The notes under the pieces were generated by a model. That model saw only the letters and a list, made by a program, of their open reading frames with translations, was not told the DNA's origin and ran no database searches. 33,833 bases of DNA from Duncaniella sp. (GTDB lineage: Bacteria > Bacteroidota > Bacteroidia > Bacteroidales > Muribaculaceae): the NCBI GenBank assembly GCA_022511285.1, contig JAFLRW010000003.1:1-33833 (forward strand), given 5' to 3'. Positions 16,558 to 24,798 of the stretch are shown in pieces. The translations under genes were made by a program, and so were the position numbers. How positions within the stretch are numbered: the first letter of the stretch is position 1; every line of letters begins with the position of its first letter.

Positions 16558-17139
16558 TTAAAATACATAGATGAGGTTGACGGCCGCTTTGGTTGGGCCA
16601 AAATAGTTGTGGGAGCCACTATCAGTCTTTTTACCACATTCCTTACACTCAAATTCATCAAACTTGGTGTAGAGATAACCGACGCCAATTTCGAGTTCGA
16701 GGTTGAAATGCTTGGACAGGAGGAATGAATAGCCATATGCTATACCGCCGCCGACAGCCCAACCCTGATAGCGATGGTCCGTGAGGCGAGAAAAGTCGCT
16801 TCCGAGGAAGTTGATATCATTACGGATGTTGCCAAAATTGTATTTGCCGCCTAAGAGGTGTAGGCCCACAAAGTGTTTAGCAAAATATTCGCAGAACCAG
16901 TATCGAGCCTCGGGCTGCACCAGCCAGTGTTTCCATTTATGGTCGTTGACGGGCCAAAGGTTTAGTTGGCCGGTGAGGTCTAAGGACCAATGTGGCGCAA
17001 GGCCGACTTCAACTCCTAAGTTAGGTGAAAGAGCAGCATCCGGAAGCAGGTTCGTTTTGATGTTGACATTCTGTGCCCTAACTGCGAATACTGCAAAAAT
17101 CGCAAAAATTAGAGTGTAAATTCTCCGGTTTAGTGGCAT
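16558..17139 (-). CDS. DUF3575 outer-membrane beta-barrel-like protein
   Basis: This 193-residue exported protein has a short signal peptide (MPLNRRIYTLIFAIFAVFAVRAQ). The NVNIKTNLLPDAALSPNLGVEVGLAPHWSLDLTGQ start is the hallmark of DUF3575. Alternating hydrophobic strands, GGGIAYGYSFLLSKHFNLELEIGVGYLYT and an aromatic C terminus (LIYVF) suggest a small outer-membrane barrel. A CKEC pair occurs near residue 167. It is the first gene of the fimbrial operon; a -7 promoter element lies 84 nt upstream. The role in assembly is inferred from its constant position beside DUF3868 and fimbrillin genes. Confidence 0.8.
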   Translation of the reverse strand: MPLNRRIYTLIFAIFAVFAVRAQNVNIKTNLLPDAALSPNLGVEVGLAPHWSLDLTGQLNLWPVNDHKWKHWLVQPEARYWFCEYFAKHFVGLHLLGGKYNFGNIRNDINFLGSDFSRLTDHRYQGWAVGGGIAYGYSFLLSKHFNLELEIGVGYLYTKFDEFECKECGKKTDSGSHNYFGPTKAAVNLIYVF

Positions 17140-17222
17140 TATGTTAAGATTTTGTCATTATTCAGTGCCTTTTGGGAGGCTTATATGTGCTCTGAAAGGT
17201 GCGTTTCGATAGAACACGATTA

Positions 17223-17230
17223 CAAAGTTA
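17223..17230 (-). promoter_or_regulatory. Putative -7 element of the fimbrial operon
   Basis: On the minus strand TAACTTTG matches TAnnTTTG; no matching -33 TTTG is found at the usual distance. Transcription would start near 17217, leaving a leader of about 78 nt before the DUF3575 gene. The lack of a -33 box could mean dependence on an activator or an alternative sigma factor. Confidence 0.4.
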
Positions 17231-17299
17231 AGAAAATTTTATTGCTTAACATTCCTTTCAAATCTTAAAATGTGTTAAGCGGAGTCGTTTTTTCTTATA

Positions 17300-17331
17300 T
17301 TTGTGCTTTCGGCTGAATTGTTGTAATTTTG
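17300..17331 (+). promoter_or_regulatory. Bacteroidetes-type promoter for the 17361 gene and topB
   Basis: TTTG at 17300-17303, a 20-nt spacer and TAATTTTG at 17324-17331 give an exact match to the primary Bacteroidetes promoter. The predicted start is near 17337, about 24 nt before the ATG at 17361. Confidence 0.7.
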
Positions 17332-17360
17332 CAAAAAAAACAAATATCACCTAATTATAT

Positions 17361-17789
17361 ATGAAACCGCTTTTCGCTACGATTGTAACGGCAATACTAT
17401 TTTCAGTGCCGGTGAGTGGCAAGATGACACGAAGCTATGAGAGTGCTACAGACGGCACGCCTGTGATGATAGTGGACAGTATTGATTATCGCAAGGAGTT
17501 GACCAGAGTGTACGGGCGACTTGCGGGAGCTCCCAACACGAGTTCGCGTGTGGATATGGTCAGTGTGACGGCCGGAGGCAAAGTGCAGGAGTGCACCGAT
17601 ATTGACGGAGTGGACTTTAACCGCTATTTTCAGTGGGAAGAGAGTGGCGAGATAGCCATAGAGCTTGATTTTTCGCCGATGGCCCCGACCAATGAAGGGG
17701 TGTTGACCATTAAGACACCGCAGGGAGAGTCCGTCACAAAATTCATACTTACTTCCGGCGTGAAGGGAAAGAAAGCGAGAGGCAAGTGA
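17361..17789 (+). CDS. Small exported protein of unknown function
   Basis: I do not recognise a family. The 142-residue product has a signal peptide (MKPLFATIVTAILFSVPVSG) with no lipobox cysteine, then a predicted beta-rich domain (VDMVSVTAGGKVQE, GEIAIELDFSPM, EGVLTIKTPQGES, VTKFILTSG) and a basic tail GVKGKKARGK. It looks like a small immunoglobulin-like or sandwich domain. A canonical promoter sits directly upstream. Its stop overlaps the GTG start of topB by 4 nt (GTGA), so the two are translationally coupled, although the functional link is unclear. Confidence 0.75.
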   Translation: MKPLFATIVTAILFSVPVSGKMTRSYESATDGTPVMIVDSIDYRKELTRVYGRLAGAPNTSSRVDMVSVTAGGKVQECTDIDGVDFNRYFQWEESGEIAIELDFSPMAPTNEGVLTIKTPQGESVTKFILTSGVKGKKARGK

Positions 17790-19870
17790 AGCTCTGTATC
17801 ACTGAGAAGCCGAGTGTGGCGCGCGATATAGCCCGATTGCTTGGGGCTGATGTCAAGCGCGACGGTTATTACGAAGGGAGCGGCTATTGCGTGACCTGGA
17901 CTTTCGGGCATCTTTGCAGTCTGAAAGAGCCCCACGACTATAGCGATGCCTGGAAACGTTGGAGCCTCGGAGTGCTCCCGATGATTCCGCAGCGATTCGG
18001 CATCAAGCTAATCCCCAATCAGAGCTATGAACGGCAGTTTCACGTCATTGAATCGCTTGCCGCTCAAGCAGAGGAGATTATAAACTGTGGTGATGCCGGG
18101 CAAGAGGGAGAATTGATACAGCGATGGGTTATGCTCAAAGCCGGAGTGACTTGCCCGGTGAAGCGCCTTTGGATATCCTCCCTCACAGACGATGCCATCC
18201 GTGAAGGGTTTGGCAATCTTCTCCCGGAGGAAAACTATCTCAACCTGTATCACGCCGGGATGTCGCGTGCCATCGGCGACTGGATTCTCGGGATGAACTG
18301 CACGCGCCTCTACACATTAAAATACTCCTCTCCGGGAAATGTGCTCTCAATAGGCCGTGTGCAGACACCAACGCTTGCGTTGATAGTGCAGCGCCACAAG
18401 GAGATTGCCGATTTCAAGCCCGAGGATTTCTGGGAGCTGAAAAGCATCTATCGCGACACTACTTTTTCGGCCACTTCAGGGCGCTTTATGAACATTGCCG
18501 ATGCCGAAAAAGCCCTTGAGAAAATCAGGGGGAAGGAAATGCGCCTGACTGATGTGCAGGAGAAGCAGGGTCGCGAATCCGCTCCGCGGCTCTTTGACCT
18601 CACCACGCTACAGGTGGAGTGTAATAAAAAGTGGGGCTGGACAGCTGACGAGACGCTCAAATTAATTCAGAGCCTGTATGAAAAAAAGGTGACCACCTAT
18701 CCGCGAGTCGACACCACGTATCTCAGTGAGGATATCTATCCCAAAGTGCCTGTAATACTCAGCCAGATGACCCCCTATGCCAATCTGACTGCCCCGGTGC
18801 TGGCAGAAAAGATAGCCAAGACGAAAAAGATTTTTGACAACTCGAAGGTCACAGACCACCATGGCATTATTCCAACAGGCCAATCGCCATCAGTTTTAGT
18901 GGGAGATGAGCGCAAGCTTTACCACTTGATTGCATTGCGTTTTATCGCAGCCTTCTATCCCGATTGTCGGTTTATGACCACGACAGTTATGGGTGAGGTT
19001 GATTCTATCCCATTCAAAACCTCAGGCAAGGTGATTACTGATCCGGGCTGGCGCAAACTGTATGCCGGCGACGAGACCAGGACCTCTGATGACGACGAGG
19101 AGGCCATCCTTCCCGAATTCACCCCCGGAGAACATGGGCCACAAGAACCATCATTGATTAAAAAGACCACTCAGCCCCCAAAATACTACACTGAAGGCAC
19201 ACTGCTTCGCGCCATGGAAAGCGCCGGAAAGACTGTCGACGACGAGGAGCTGCGCGAGGCTATGAAGGAGAACGGCATCGGCCGTCCGTCTACTCGTGCC
19301 TCCATAATAGAGACGCTCTTCAAACGCCGGTATATCCAGCGCCAGCGAAAGACGATAGTGCCCACACAAGCGGGAATCGAACTGATTGACACTATCAACG
19401 AAGAATTGCTCAAAAGCGCGAAGCTGACCGGCCTGTGGGAAAACAAGTTGCGCCGCATTGAAAGAGGCTCTTACTCAGCGGCAGAGTTTATTGACGAACT
19501 CAAGACGCTCGTCAATCAGATAGTGCTCAATGTGATGGCCGACAACTCTCACTCAAAAATAATAGTTGAGCAGCAGAGTAAGCCTGAGACAAAGGGGCGC
19601 AAATCGGCTGCTGACAGAACGGCAGGGGCAAAACCGACAAAGGCTCGCTCACAGCGAATCACAAGGTTTGAACAAGTGGAATGTCCCTTGTGTGGCAGCG
19701 GCCATATTGTGAAAGGACGCACCGCCTTTGGCTGTTCGCGATATAGTGAAGGGTGTGGATTGAGGCTTTATTTCTCTGACTGGGATGAATCTCTGAGCCC
19801 TACAAAGCTAAAGAAGGAGTTATCCAAGAAGGGCCCCCATCTGTCTGCAGACAATCCCACTCAGAATTAA
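17786..19870 (+). CDS. topB: DNA topoisomerase III
   Basis: This 694-residue type IA topoisomerase relaxes negatively supercoiled DNA and decatenates intermediates by a single-strand break. The Toprim domain starts at the N terminus (MKLCITEKPSVARDIA) and includes the acidic GDAGQEGE motif. The catalytic tyrosine is Tyr305 in TTYPRVDTTYL. The C terminus has a zinc ribbon at about 631-662 (CPLCGSG then CSRYSEGCG). The start is GTG at 17786, overlapping the preceding stop by 4 nt; no better ATG aligns with the conserved N terminus. It lacks mobile-element neighbours, so it is likely the chromosomal copy. Confidence 0.93.
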   Translation: MKLCITEKPSVARDIARLLGADVKRDGYYEGSGYCVTWTFGHLCSLKEPHDYSDAWKRWSLGVLPMIPQRFGIKLIPNQSYERQFHVIESLAAQAEEIINCGDAGQEGELIQRWVMLKAGVTCPVKRLWISSLTDDAIREGFGNLLPEENYLNLYHAGMSRAIGDWILGMNCTRLYTLKYSSPGNVLSIGRVQTPTLALIVQRHKEIADFKPEDFWELKSIYRDTTFSATSGRFMNIADAEKALEKIRGKEMRLTDVQEKQGRESAPRLFDLTTLQVECNKKWGWTADETLKLIQSLYEKKVTTYPRVDTTYLSEDIYPKVPVILSQMTPYANLTAPVLAEKIAKTKKIFDNSKVTDHHGIIPTGQSPSVLVGDERKLYHLIALRFIAAFYPDCRFMTTTVMGEVDSIPFKTSGKVITDPGWRKLYAGDETRTSDDDEEAILPEFTPGEHGPQEPSLIKKTTQPPKYYTEGTLLRAMESAGKTVDDEELREAMKENGIGRPSTRASIIETLFKRRYIQRQRKTIVPTQAGIELIDTINEELLKSAKLTGLWENKLRRIERGSYSAAEFIDELKTLVNQIVLNVMADNSHSKIIVEQQSKPETKGRKSAADRTAGAKPTKARSQRITRFEQVECPLCGSGHIVKGRTAFGCSRYSEGCGLRLYFSDWDESLSPTKLKKELSKKGPHLSADNPTQN

Positions 19871-19872
19871 AT

Positions 19873-19904
19873 TTTGATAATTTCACGGGAAATTGTTAAT
19901 TTTG
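19873..19904 (+). promoter_or_regulatory. Bacteroidetes-type promoter for tpiA-SPOR-folE
   Basis: TTTG at 19873-19876, a 20-nt spacer and TAATTTTG at 19897-19904 match the primary promoter consensus. It begins 3 nt after the topB stop. The predicted leader is about 36 nt. Confidence 0.7.
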
Positions 19905-19945
19905 CCGCGTAAAAAACAATCTATATACAAAACTAAGGTAAACCA

Positions 19946-20701
19946 ATGAGAAAGAATATCGTTGCCGGCAACTGGAAAATGAATACAACTCTCCCCGAGG
20001 GTGTAAAGCTTGCCGAGCAAGTCAATGCTGCGCTTGCTGCAGCTACTCCAAAATGTGATGTGGTCATCTGTGTGCCCTTTACCCATCTGGCCACCATTAA
20101 CCAGGTGATTGACAAGACTAAGCTTGGTCTTGGCGCTGAAAACTGCGCAGACCATAAGAGTGGAGCATATACCGGCGAGGTGTCAGCTCCGATGGTGGCA
20201 TCAACCGGTGCCACTTACGTAATCCTTGGTCACTCAGAGCGTCGTCAGTATTACGGCGAGACATCAGAAACCCTGCGCGACAAGGTGCGCCTGGCCCTTG
20301 ATAATGGTCTGGCTCCCATCTTCTGTATCGGCGAAGTATTGGAGCAGCGCGAGGACGGCAGCTACTTAAACGTGGTGAAAACTCAGATTGAAGAGGGACT
20401 TTTCAACCTTTCGGCTGAAGAGTTTGGCAAAATCATTCTTGCCTACGAACCCGTCTGGGCCATCGGAACAGGCAAGACTGCCACCGCAGATCAGGCTGAA
20501 GAGATGCACGCATATATCCGCCAGACTATAGAGTCCAAATATGGCAAAGAAGTGGCCGACAACACATCTATCCTCTATGGAGGAAGCTGCAAGCCATCCA
20601 ATGCTAAGGAGATATTCTCCAAGCCTAATGTGGATGGAGGCCTTATTGGCGGAGCCGCCCTTGAATGCGAGTCATTTATGGGCATCGTAAATGCCTTCTA
20701 A
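19946..20701 (+). CDS. tpiA: Triosephosphate isomerase
   Basis: This 251-residue cytoplasmic TIM-barrel enzyme interconverts dihydroxyacetone phosphate and glyceraldehyde 3-phosphate in glycolysis. All catalytic residues are visible: Lys11 in AGNWKMN, His96 in ILGHSERR and Glu168 in LAYEPVWAIGTGKT. The phosphate-binding loops YGGSCKP and GLIGGAAL are intact. It has its own promoter and is followed after 37 nt by a SPOR-domain gene and folE, an order I recall from other Bacteroidetes. Confidence 0.98.
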   Translation: MRKNIVAGNWKMNTTLPEGVKLAEQVNAALAAATPKCDVVICVPFTHLATINQVIDKTKLGLGAENCADHKSGAYTGEVSAPMVASTGATYVILGHSERRQYYGETSETLRDKVRLALDNGLAPIFCIGEVLEQREDGSYLNVVKTQIEEGLFNLSAEEFGKIILAYEPVWAIGTGKTATADQAEEMHAYIRQTIESKYGKEVADNTSILYGGSCKPSNAKEIFSKPNVDGGLIGGAALECESFMGIVNAF

Positions 20702-20738
20702 TAAACATCGAATCAATACCCTCTCTTGACAACCTCCT

Positions 20739-21224
20739 ATGCGCTCCATATTCCTCCCTATCTGTGCGCTTCTGCCGCTCATAGCTTCAGCTGACGACAA
20801 TGTAGTCACAATCGTGGATCATATCACCGCAGGCTCGTCCACCGTGGTGGAGCTCCCTGATGCACTGAAGGCAAGACTCGAAAAAGACCTTGAACAGGCC
20901 GCCGAGGAGGAACAGCGAGAGGATCTCCCCACCGTGCGTCCGGCCAACGGACGCATGGCGGGCTACCGTGTGCAGGTGTTCTCTGACAATAACCCTCGCA
21001 CGGCAAAGGCTGAGGCCGGGAGCAAGCAGAGGGGTATAGCTGCGCGTTTTCCACAGTATCAGACCTATGTAAGCTACACATCTCCTTATTGGCGCTTGAA
21101 AGTGGGCGATTTCCGCACGCAGCAGGAGGCTAATGCAGCAGCCGAGGAGCTCAGAAAGGCATTTCCGGCTTACAGCAAGGAGATAAGAGTGGTGAGAGAC
21201 CGCGTCAATATTTCAGGCAACTGA
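20739..21224 (+). CDS. Exported SPOR-domain protein
   Basis: This 161-residue protein has a signal peptide (MRSIFLPICALLPLIASA), an acidic coiled segment at about 45-62 (LEKDLEQAAEEEQRED) and a C-terminal SPOR domain at about 73-155. The SPOR core shows GYRVQVFSDNNPRTAKAEA and PYWRLKVGDFRTQQEANAAAEELRK. SPOR domains bind denuded peptidoglycan glycan strands, often at the septum, so a cell-wall or division role is likely. It is placed between tpiA and folE with short gaps (37 and 16 nt). Confidence 0.85.
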   Translation: MRSIFLPICALLPLIASADDNVVTIVDHITAGSSTVVELPDALKARLEKDLEQAAEEEQREDLPTVRPANGRMAGYRVQVFSDNNPRTAKAEAGSKQRGIAARFPQYQTYVSYTSPYWRLKVGDFRTQQEANAAAEELRKAFPAYSKEIRVVRDRVNISGN

Positions 21225-21240
21225 CCCCCGCCAGAGATTT

Positions 21241-21825
21241 ATGGATAAAAATTACGGCCTTTCTGAAGCCACTATTCGTGATATAGCATCTCATTACGAG
21301 GCGATACTCTCCCTGTTGGGAGAAGATCCCGCTCGCGAGGGGTTGTTGAAGACCCCTATGCGTGCGGCTAAGGCAATGGCCTATCTTACAAGGGGCTATC
21401 GTCAAGACGCCGATGAGATTATTAATGATGCAATTTTTACTCACGAGGGCTCGAAAATGGTGATTGTAAAGGGGATAGAGTTCTATTCGCTGTGTGAACA
21501 CCATATTCTTCCGTTCTATGGGACAGTCTCTGTCGGTTATATTCCCAACGGGCGAACCATCGGGCTGAGCAAATTGGCTCGATTAGTAGACTTTTACGCC
21601 CGCAGAATGCAGGTCCAGGAGCGTATGACAGCACAAATTTGTTCTATAGTGATGGAGAAGTTAGGTGCAAAAGGAGCTATGGTGGTGTGCGATGGAGAGC
21701 ACCTCTGTATGAAGATGCGTGGCGTTGAAAAACAGCTGTCCCACACGCTGAGTATCGAGACAGCCGGAGTGTTTGACTCCGATCACACCCTGCGCGATGA
21801 GTTTCTCCGCGCTATAAATCATTAA
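21241..21825 (+). CDS. folE: GTP cyclohydrolase I
   Basis: This 194-residue type I enzyme converts GTP to 7,8-dihydroneopterin triphosphate, the first step of folate (tetrahydropterin) synthesis. The zinc ligands are visible as Cys85 and His88 in LCEHHILPF and Cys156 in DGEHLCMKMRG. The signature GYIPNGRTIGLSKLARLVDFYARR and the QERMT motif are intact. It lies 16 nt after the SPOR gene and ends just before a strong bidirectional terminator. Confidence 0.97.
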   Translation: MDKNYGLSEATIRDIASHYEAILSLLGEDPAREGLLKTPMRAAKAMAYLTRGYRQDADEIINDAIFTHEGSKMVIVKGIEFYSLCEHHILPFYGTVSVGYIPNGRTIGLSKLARLVDFYARRMQVQERMTAQICSIVMEKLGAKGAMVVCDGEHLCMKMRGVEKQLSHTLSIETAGVFDSDHTLRDEFLRAINH

Positions 21826-21833
21826 GATTCTAT

Positions 21834-21872
21834 CAGAAAGCGCCCTCTGCATCAAGCAGAGGGCGCTTTCTG
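21834..21872. terminator. Bidirectional terminator between folE and the ABC permease gene
   Basis: A perfect 17-bp GC-rich stem (CAGAAAGCGCCCTCTGC at 21834-21850, partner at 21856-21872) has a 5-nt loop. It sits 8 nt after the folE stop and 10 nt past the convergent permease gene's end, so it can serve both transcripts. Confidence 0.85.
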
Positions 21873-21882
21873 TGTGATTGCG

Positions 21883-23196
21883 TTATTTATAGCTTATCCA
21901 GCGTATAATCTCCTTGATATTTGGCTTTTTGCCATACATGAATATGCCTATACGATATATCTTGCCTGCCATCCACACCATTCCGAGGAAGCTGACTATT
22001 AGCAATCCAATTGACAAGGCTATCTCCCAGCCGGGAATGCCGGCGGGAATCCTCGCCACCATCACCATCGGAGCGGTCAGAGGGAAGAGGGACGACCAGA
22101 ATGCAAGTGGCCCCATAGGGTCGGCAGCGGCCACCATAGCGAAAATCAAGCCGAATATGATCGGGAATATGGCAAACGAGGATAGCTGGGATGCGTCCTG
22201 GACATTGTCGACAGTCGAGCCCACGGCGGCAAAGATTGACGAATAAAGCAGGAAGCCGAGCACCAAGAATAATGTGAGCAGAGCAGCAAGGCCGATTACT
22301 TCGCCTACATTGGTGAGCGACGCCATAGCCTGGATCAGTTCGATAGAGTCCTGGTGTCCGATGCTGTCGCTATTCCCCATCTGCACGGCTGCAATATCGC
22401 TCATCACATCGTCGGGCAGCAGAGCCGGCAGTATGAACCCCGACATTACAGATAGGAGCACTCCCCACAAAAGCATCTGTGTCACAGCCACCAAAGCTAC
22501 ACCTATGATTTTTCCAAGCATAAGTTGGGCGGGCTTTACAGATGTGACCACCACTTCGAGCACACGATTACTTTTCTCCTCGATGATTGACGTCATCACC
22601 ATCTGTCCGTAAATCAGGAGGAACATATAGAGGATAAATGTCAATCCGATACCTAATCCGTAGCTTAGCTCAGAGGAGAGTGCCTCACTATCCCCCTTGT
22701 CAGTGCGCAATGTGCTGATGGTGACATCGCTTTTCACCTCGTCCATTATCTTGTCAAGGTTGTCGATGTCATATCCTTTAAGCCTTTCGGTCTCTACAAT
22801 TTTGTTGATTTGTCCGGTGATAGCGCTTTCTACAGCCAGAGGCACCGGGCCGTTGCTCAACAATTTAAGTTGTCCCCGGCGAGATTCCAGTATTCCGGAA
22901 GGGATTACGAGCACAGCCCCTTCGTCTTGGATCTGCATCGCGGAGTCGACTGTCACATCAGGAGTGGCAGGGCGAAATTTAACTTCGGGCGTGTCTGTCA
23001 GGCGTGTGGCCACAGAGCCGCTGTTGTCCACTACAAGCACAGTGGTCTCCGAGCCGTCCATAAACACCATCATCAGCCCTGGAAGCGCCATTAAAAGAAG
23101 CATCAGCAATGGCATCAGGATTGTAGTGATGATAAAGCTCTTCTTCTTGACGCGCTCCATGTATTCGCGTTCGATTACTATTCCTATTTTTGACAT
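21883..23196 (-). CDS. ABC-2 type transporter permease (NatB-like)
   Basis: This 437-residue membrane protein begins with EREYMERVKKKSFIITTILMPLLM, typical of NatB/YhaP-type ABC-2 permeases. A first membrane helix at about 20-45 is followed by an extracytoplasmic loop of about 130 residues and then a cluster of five to six helices. The motif VMTSIIEEKSNRVLEVVVTSVKP is the conserved cytoplasmic EEK-x-R-x-E segment that contacts the ATPase. It starts 23 nt after the ATPase gene stop, so they form one exporter. The substrate (ion, drug or peptide) cannot be read from sequence. Confidence 0.88.
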   Translation of the reverse strand: MSKIGIVIEREYMERVKKKSFIITTILMPLLMLLLMALPGLMMVFMDGSETTVLVVDNSGSVATRLTDTPEVKFRPATPDVTVDSAMQIQDEGAVLVIPSGILESRRGQLKLLSNGPVPLAVESAITGQINKIVETERLKGYDIDNLDKIMDEVKSDVTISTLRTDKGDSEALSSELSYGLGIGLTFILYMFLLIYGQMVMTSIIEEKSNRVLEVVVTSVKPAQLMLGKIIGVALVAVTQMLLWGVLLSVMSGFILPALLPDDVMSDIAAVQMGNSDSIGHQDSIELIQAMASLTNVGEVIGLAALLTLFLVLGFLLYSSIFAAVGSTVDNVQDASQLSSFAIFPIIFGLIFAMVAAADPMGPLAFWSSLFPLTAPMVMVARIPAGIPGWEIALSIGLLIVSFLGMVWMAGKIYRIGIFMYGKKPNIKEIIRWISYK

Positions 23197-23219
23197 ATGT
23201 GTGATTGGGTGTGTTACGG

Positions 23220-24152
23220 TTATGATATTGCTAAATCATCCTTCACGGCTCGGATGAAAATCTCGTTCATTGAGGCTATACTCTCGTTAAATCCTTTCAG
23301 AGCCACGGTGTCGTTGGCTATGGCGATGACATCGCGCAGCTCAACGCCGTCATTGACACGCAGCGAAAGGCGTGTGTGACCTTGTGCGTCAGGGGTGGGG
23401 AGTGTAAAATCGCCGGCCACGGGGAGCAGTCGTTCCATCAGAGCTTGATGGTCGCCCTCAAATGTGATATCGTATCTCCCGCCGAAGTATCTGCGCCGCA
23501 GCTCATCGACATTGCCACTGAGTATGTTGCGGCTGTTGTTGATGAGAGTGATATTGTCGCATATCTCCTCAACGGAGGCCATATTGTGAGTGGAGAATAT
23601 CACGGTGGCACCTTCGTCTTTGAGTTTGATAATCTCCTCTTTGAGCAAGTTGGCGTTGATAGGGTCAAACCCCGAGAACGGTTCGTCAAAGATGAGCAAT
23701 CGCGGCCGGTGGAGCACTGTCACAATAAACTGCACTTTCTGAGCCATACCCTTGGATAACTCTTCCACCTTTTTATCCCACCACGAGAGGATGTCGAATT
23801 TCTCAAACCATCTTCTGAGGCTGCTTTGGGCTTCAGATTTGGAGAGTCCTTTTAGACGGGCGAAAAACAGTGCCTGCTCACCCACCTTCATTTTCTTATA
23901 CAGTCCGCGTTCTTCCGGCAGATAGCCTATCTTTTCCACATCCTCTTGCGTGAGGATATGTCCGTCAAACAACACCCGTCCCGAGTCAGGGGCGGTGATA
24001 TGGTTGATGATGCGTATCAATGTGGTTTTGCCGGCGCCATTCGGGCCCAACAGACCATACACCTGCCCCTCGGGAATGGTAAGGCTCACATCATCGAGAG
24101 CCTTGTGGGAGGCGTAGGTCTTTGTTACGTTTTCTACTTCCAGTATATTCAT
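23220..24152 (-). CDS. ABC transporter ATP-binding protein (NatA-like)
   Basis: From the ATG at 24152 the product is 310 residues. It has Walker A GPNGAGKT (36-43), signature LSKGMAQKVQF, Walker B LLIFDEPFSGFDP and the H-loop VIFSTHNMASVEE. A C-terminal DUF4162-like region follows, typical for ATPases paired with ABC-2 permeases. The frame is open up to an ATG at 24200, but that codon lies at the predicted transcript start and adds 16 residues not expected in the family. The start at 24152 (MNILEVENVTKTY) is therefore chosen. Two overlapping promoter signals (an ECF-type and a TAnnTTTG element) lie upstream. Confidence 0.9.
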   Translation of the reverse strand: MNILEVENVTKTYASHKALDDVSLTIPEGQVYGLLGPNGAGKTTLIRIINHITAPDSGRVLFDGHILTQEDVEKIGYLPEERGLYKKMKVGEQALFFARLKGLSKSEAQSSLRRWFEKFDILSWWDKKVEELSKGMAQKVQFIVTVLHRPRLLIFDEPFSGFDPINANLLKEEIIKLKDEGATVIFSTHNMASVEEICDNITLINNSRNILSGNVDELRRRYFGGRYDITFEGDHQALMERLLPVAGDFTLPTPDAQGHTRLSLRVNDGVELRDVIAIANDTVALKGFNESIASMNEIFIRAVKDDLAIS

Positions 24153-24207
24153 TTTTGCGCTGATAGATACAGTAGTGTATGTGTGTAAGGTATGCGTCAT
24201 GTAATTA

Positions 24208-24232
24208 GTCGCAAAATTACGATAAAAGTTTC
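24208..24232 (-). promoter_or_regulatory. ECF-type promoter for the ABC exporter, overlapping a TAnnTTTG element
   Basis: On the minus strand GAAAC (24228-24232) is followed after 16 nt by CGAC (24208-24211) and then TAAT. This mirrors the GAAAC-16-CGTC arrangement facing the sigma gene. The spacer also contains TAATTTTG (24212-24219), a primary-sigma -7 match. The ECF start would fall near 24200. Confidence 0.55.
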
Positions 24233-24250
24233 ATCGGCGTTGAAACTTTT
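24224..24250. repeat. Perfect inverted repeat covering both divergent -35 regions
   Basis: AAAAGTTTCA (24224-24233) and TGAAACTTTT (24241-24250) are exact reverse complements separated by 7 nt. It may arise simply from two identical -35 elements facing apart, or serve as an operator. Confidence 0.8.
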
Positions 24251-24266
24251 TCTTAATCTCTGCGTC
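24242..24266 (+). promoter_or_regulatory. ECF-type promoter for the sigma factor operon
   Basis: GAAAC (24242-24246), a 16-nt spacer and CGTC (24263-24266) followed by TAAT match the general ECF sigma promoter form (AAC, 16-17 nt, CGTC). The predicted start is near 24274, about 20 nt before the sigma gene ATG at 24295. It suggests autoregulation. Confidence 0.6.
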
Positions 24267-24294
24267 TAATATGAAACATCCCCACTGATTACCG

Positions 24295-24798
24295 ATGTCA
24301 ACTCCATCTGACAAGGAGCGGCTTTTCGCCGAGATTATCGACTCCAATCGCCGTCTCCTTTATAAAATATGTTATATGTATGCCACTGACGGCCATCACT
24401 TCAATGACCTATATCAAGAAGTGCTGGCCAATGTTTGGCAGGGGCTTGACGCATATCGTGGCGCGGCCGCGATTTCCACGTGGCTTTATAGAATGGCCAT
24501 CAACACCTGTGTTACATATTTCCGCCGCAATGTGCGCCACACTGAGGGACGCTTGCCCTTAGAGTCGGTGATTAATATGGAGGGGGATGCTGACAATTCA
24601 GAACGACTGATGCAACTGCGCACCATGTATAAGTTGATTTCCGGCCTCTCCGGAATGGATAAGGCGCTGATAATGATGTGGCTCGATGAAAAGAGTTATG
24701 ATGAGATTGCAGAGCTCTCAGGACTCACTCGCAACAATGTGGCCACTCGCCTGCGCCGTATAAAACTTAAACTAATTGAAAGCAACAAGGAAATATGA
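24295..24798 (+). CDS. ECF-family RNA polymerase sigma factor
   Basis: This 167-residue protein has sigma region 2 at about 10-75 (YKICYMYATDGHHFNDLYQEVLANVWQ, AISTWLYRMAINTCVTYFRR) and region 4 at about 115-165 (IMMWLDEKSYDEIAELSGL then a helix-turn-helix NNVATRLRRIKLKL). It should direct RNA polymerase to a small regulon. Its ATGA overlap with the next gene indicates coupling to a membrane protein, a typical sigma/anti-sigma layout. An ECF-like promoter directly upstream and a matching one facing the ABC exporter suggest that it controls both. Confidence 0.93.
   Translation: MSTPSDKERLFAEIIDSNRRLLYKICYMYATDGHHFNDLYQEVLANVWQGLDAYRGAAAISTWLYRMAINTCVTYFRRNVRHTEGRLPLESVINMEGDADNSERLMQLRTMYKLISGLSGMDKALIMMWLDEKSYDEIAELSGLTRNNVATRLRRIKLKLIESNKEI

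Noticed and set aside
24153..24200. Upstream ATG at 24200 for the ABC ATPase
   Set aside because: It coincides with the predicted transcript start and adds residues (MTHTLHTYTTVSISAK) unlike the family N terminus.
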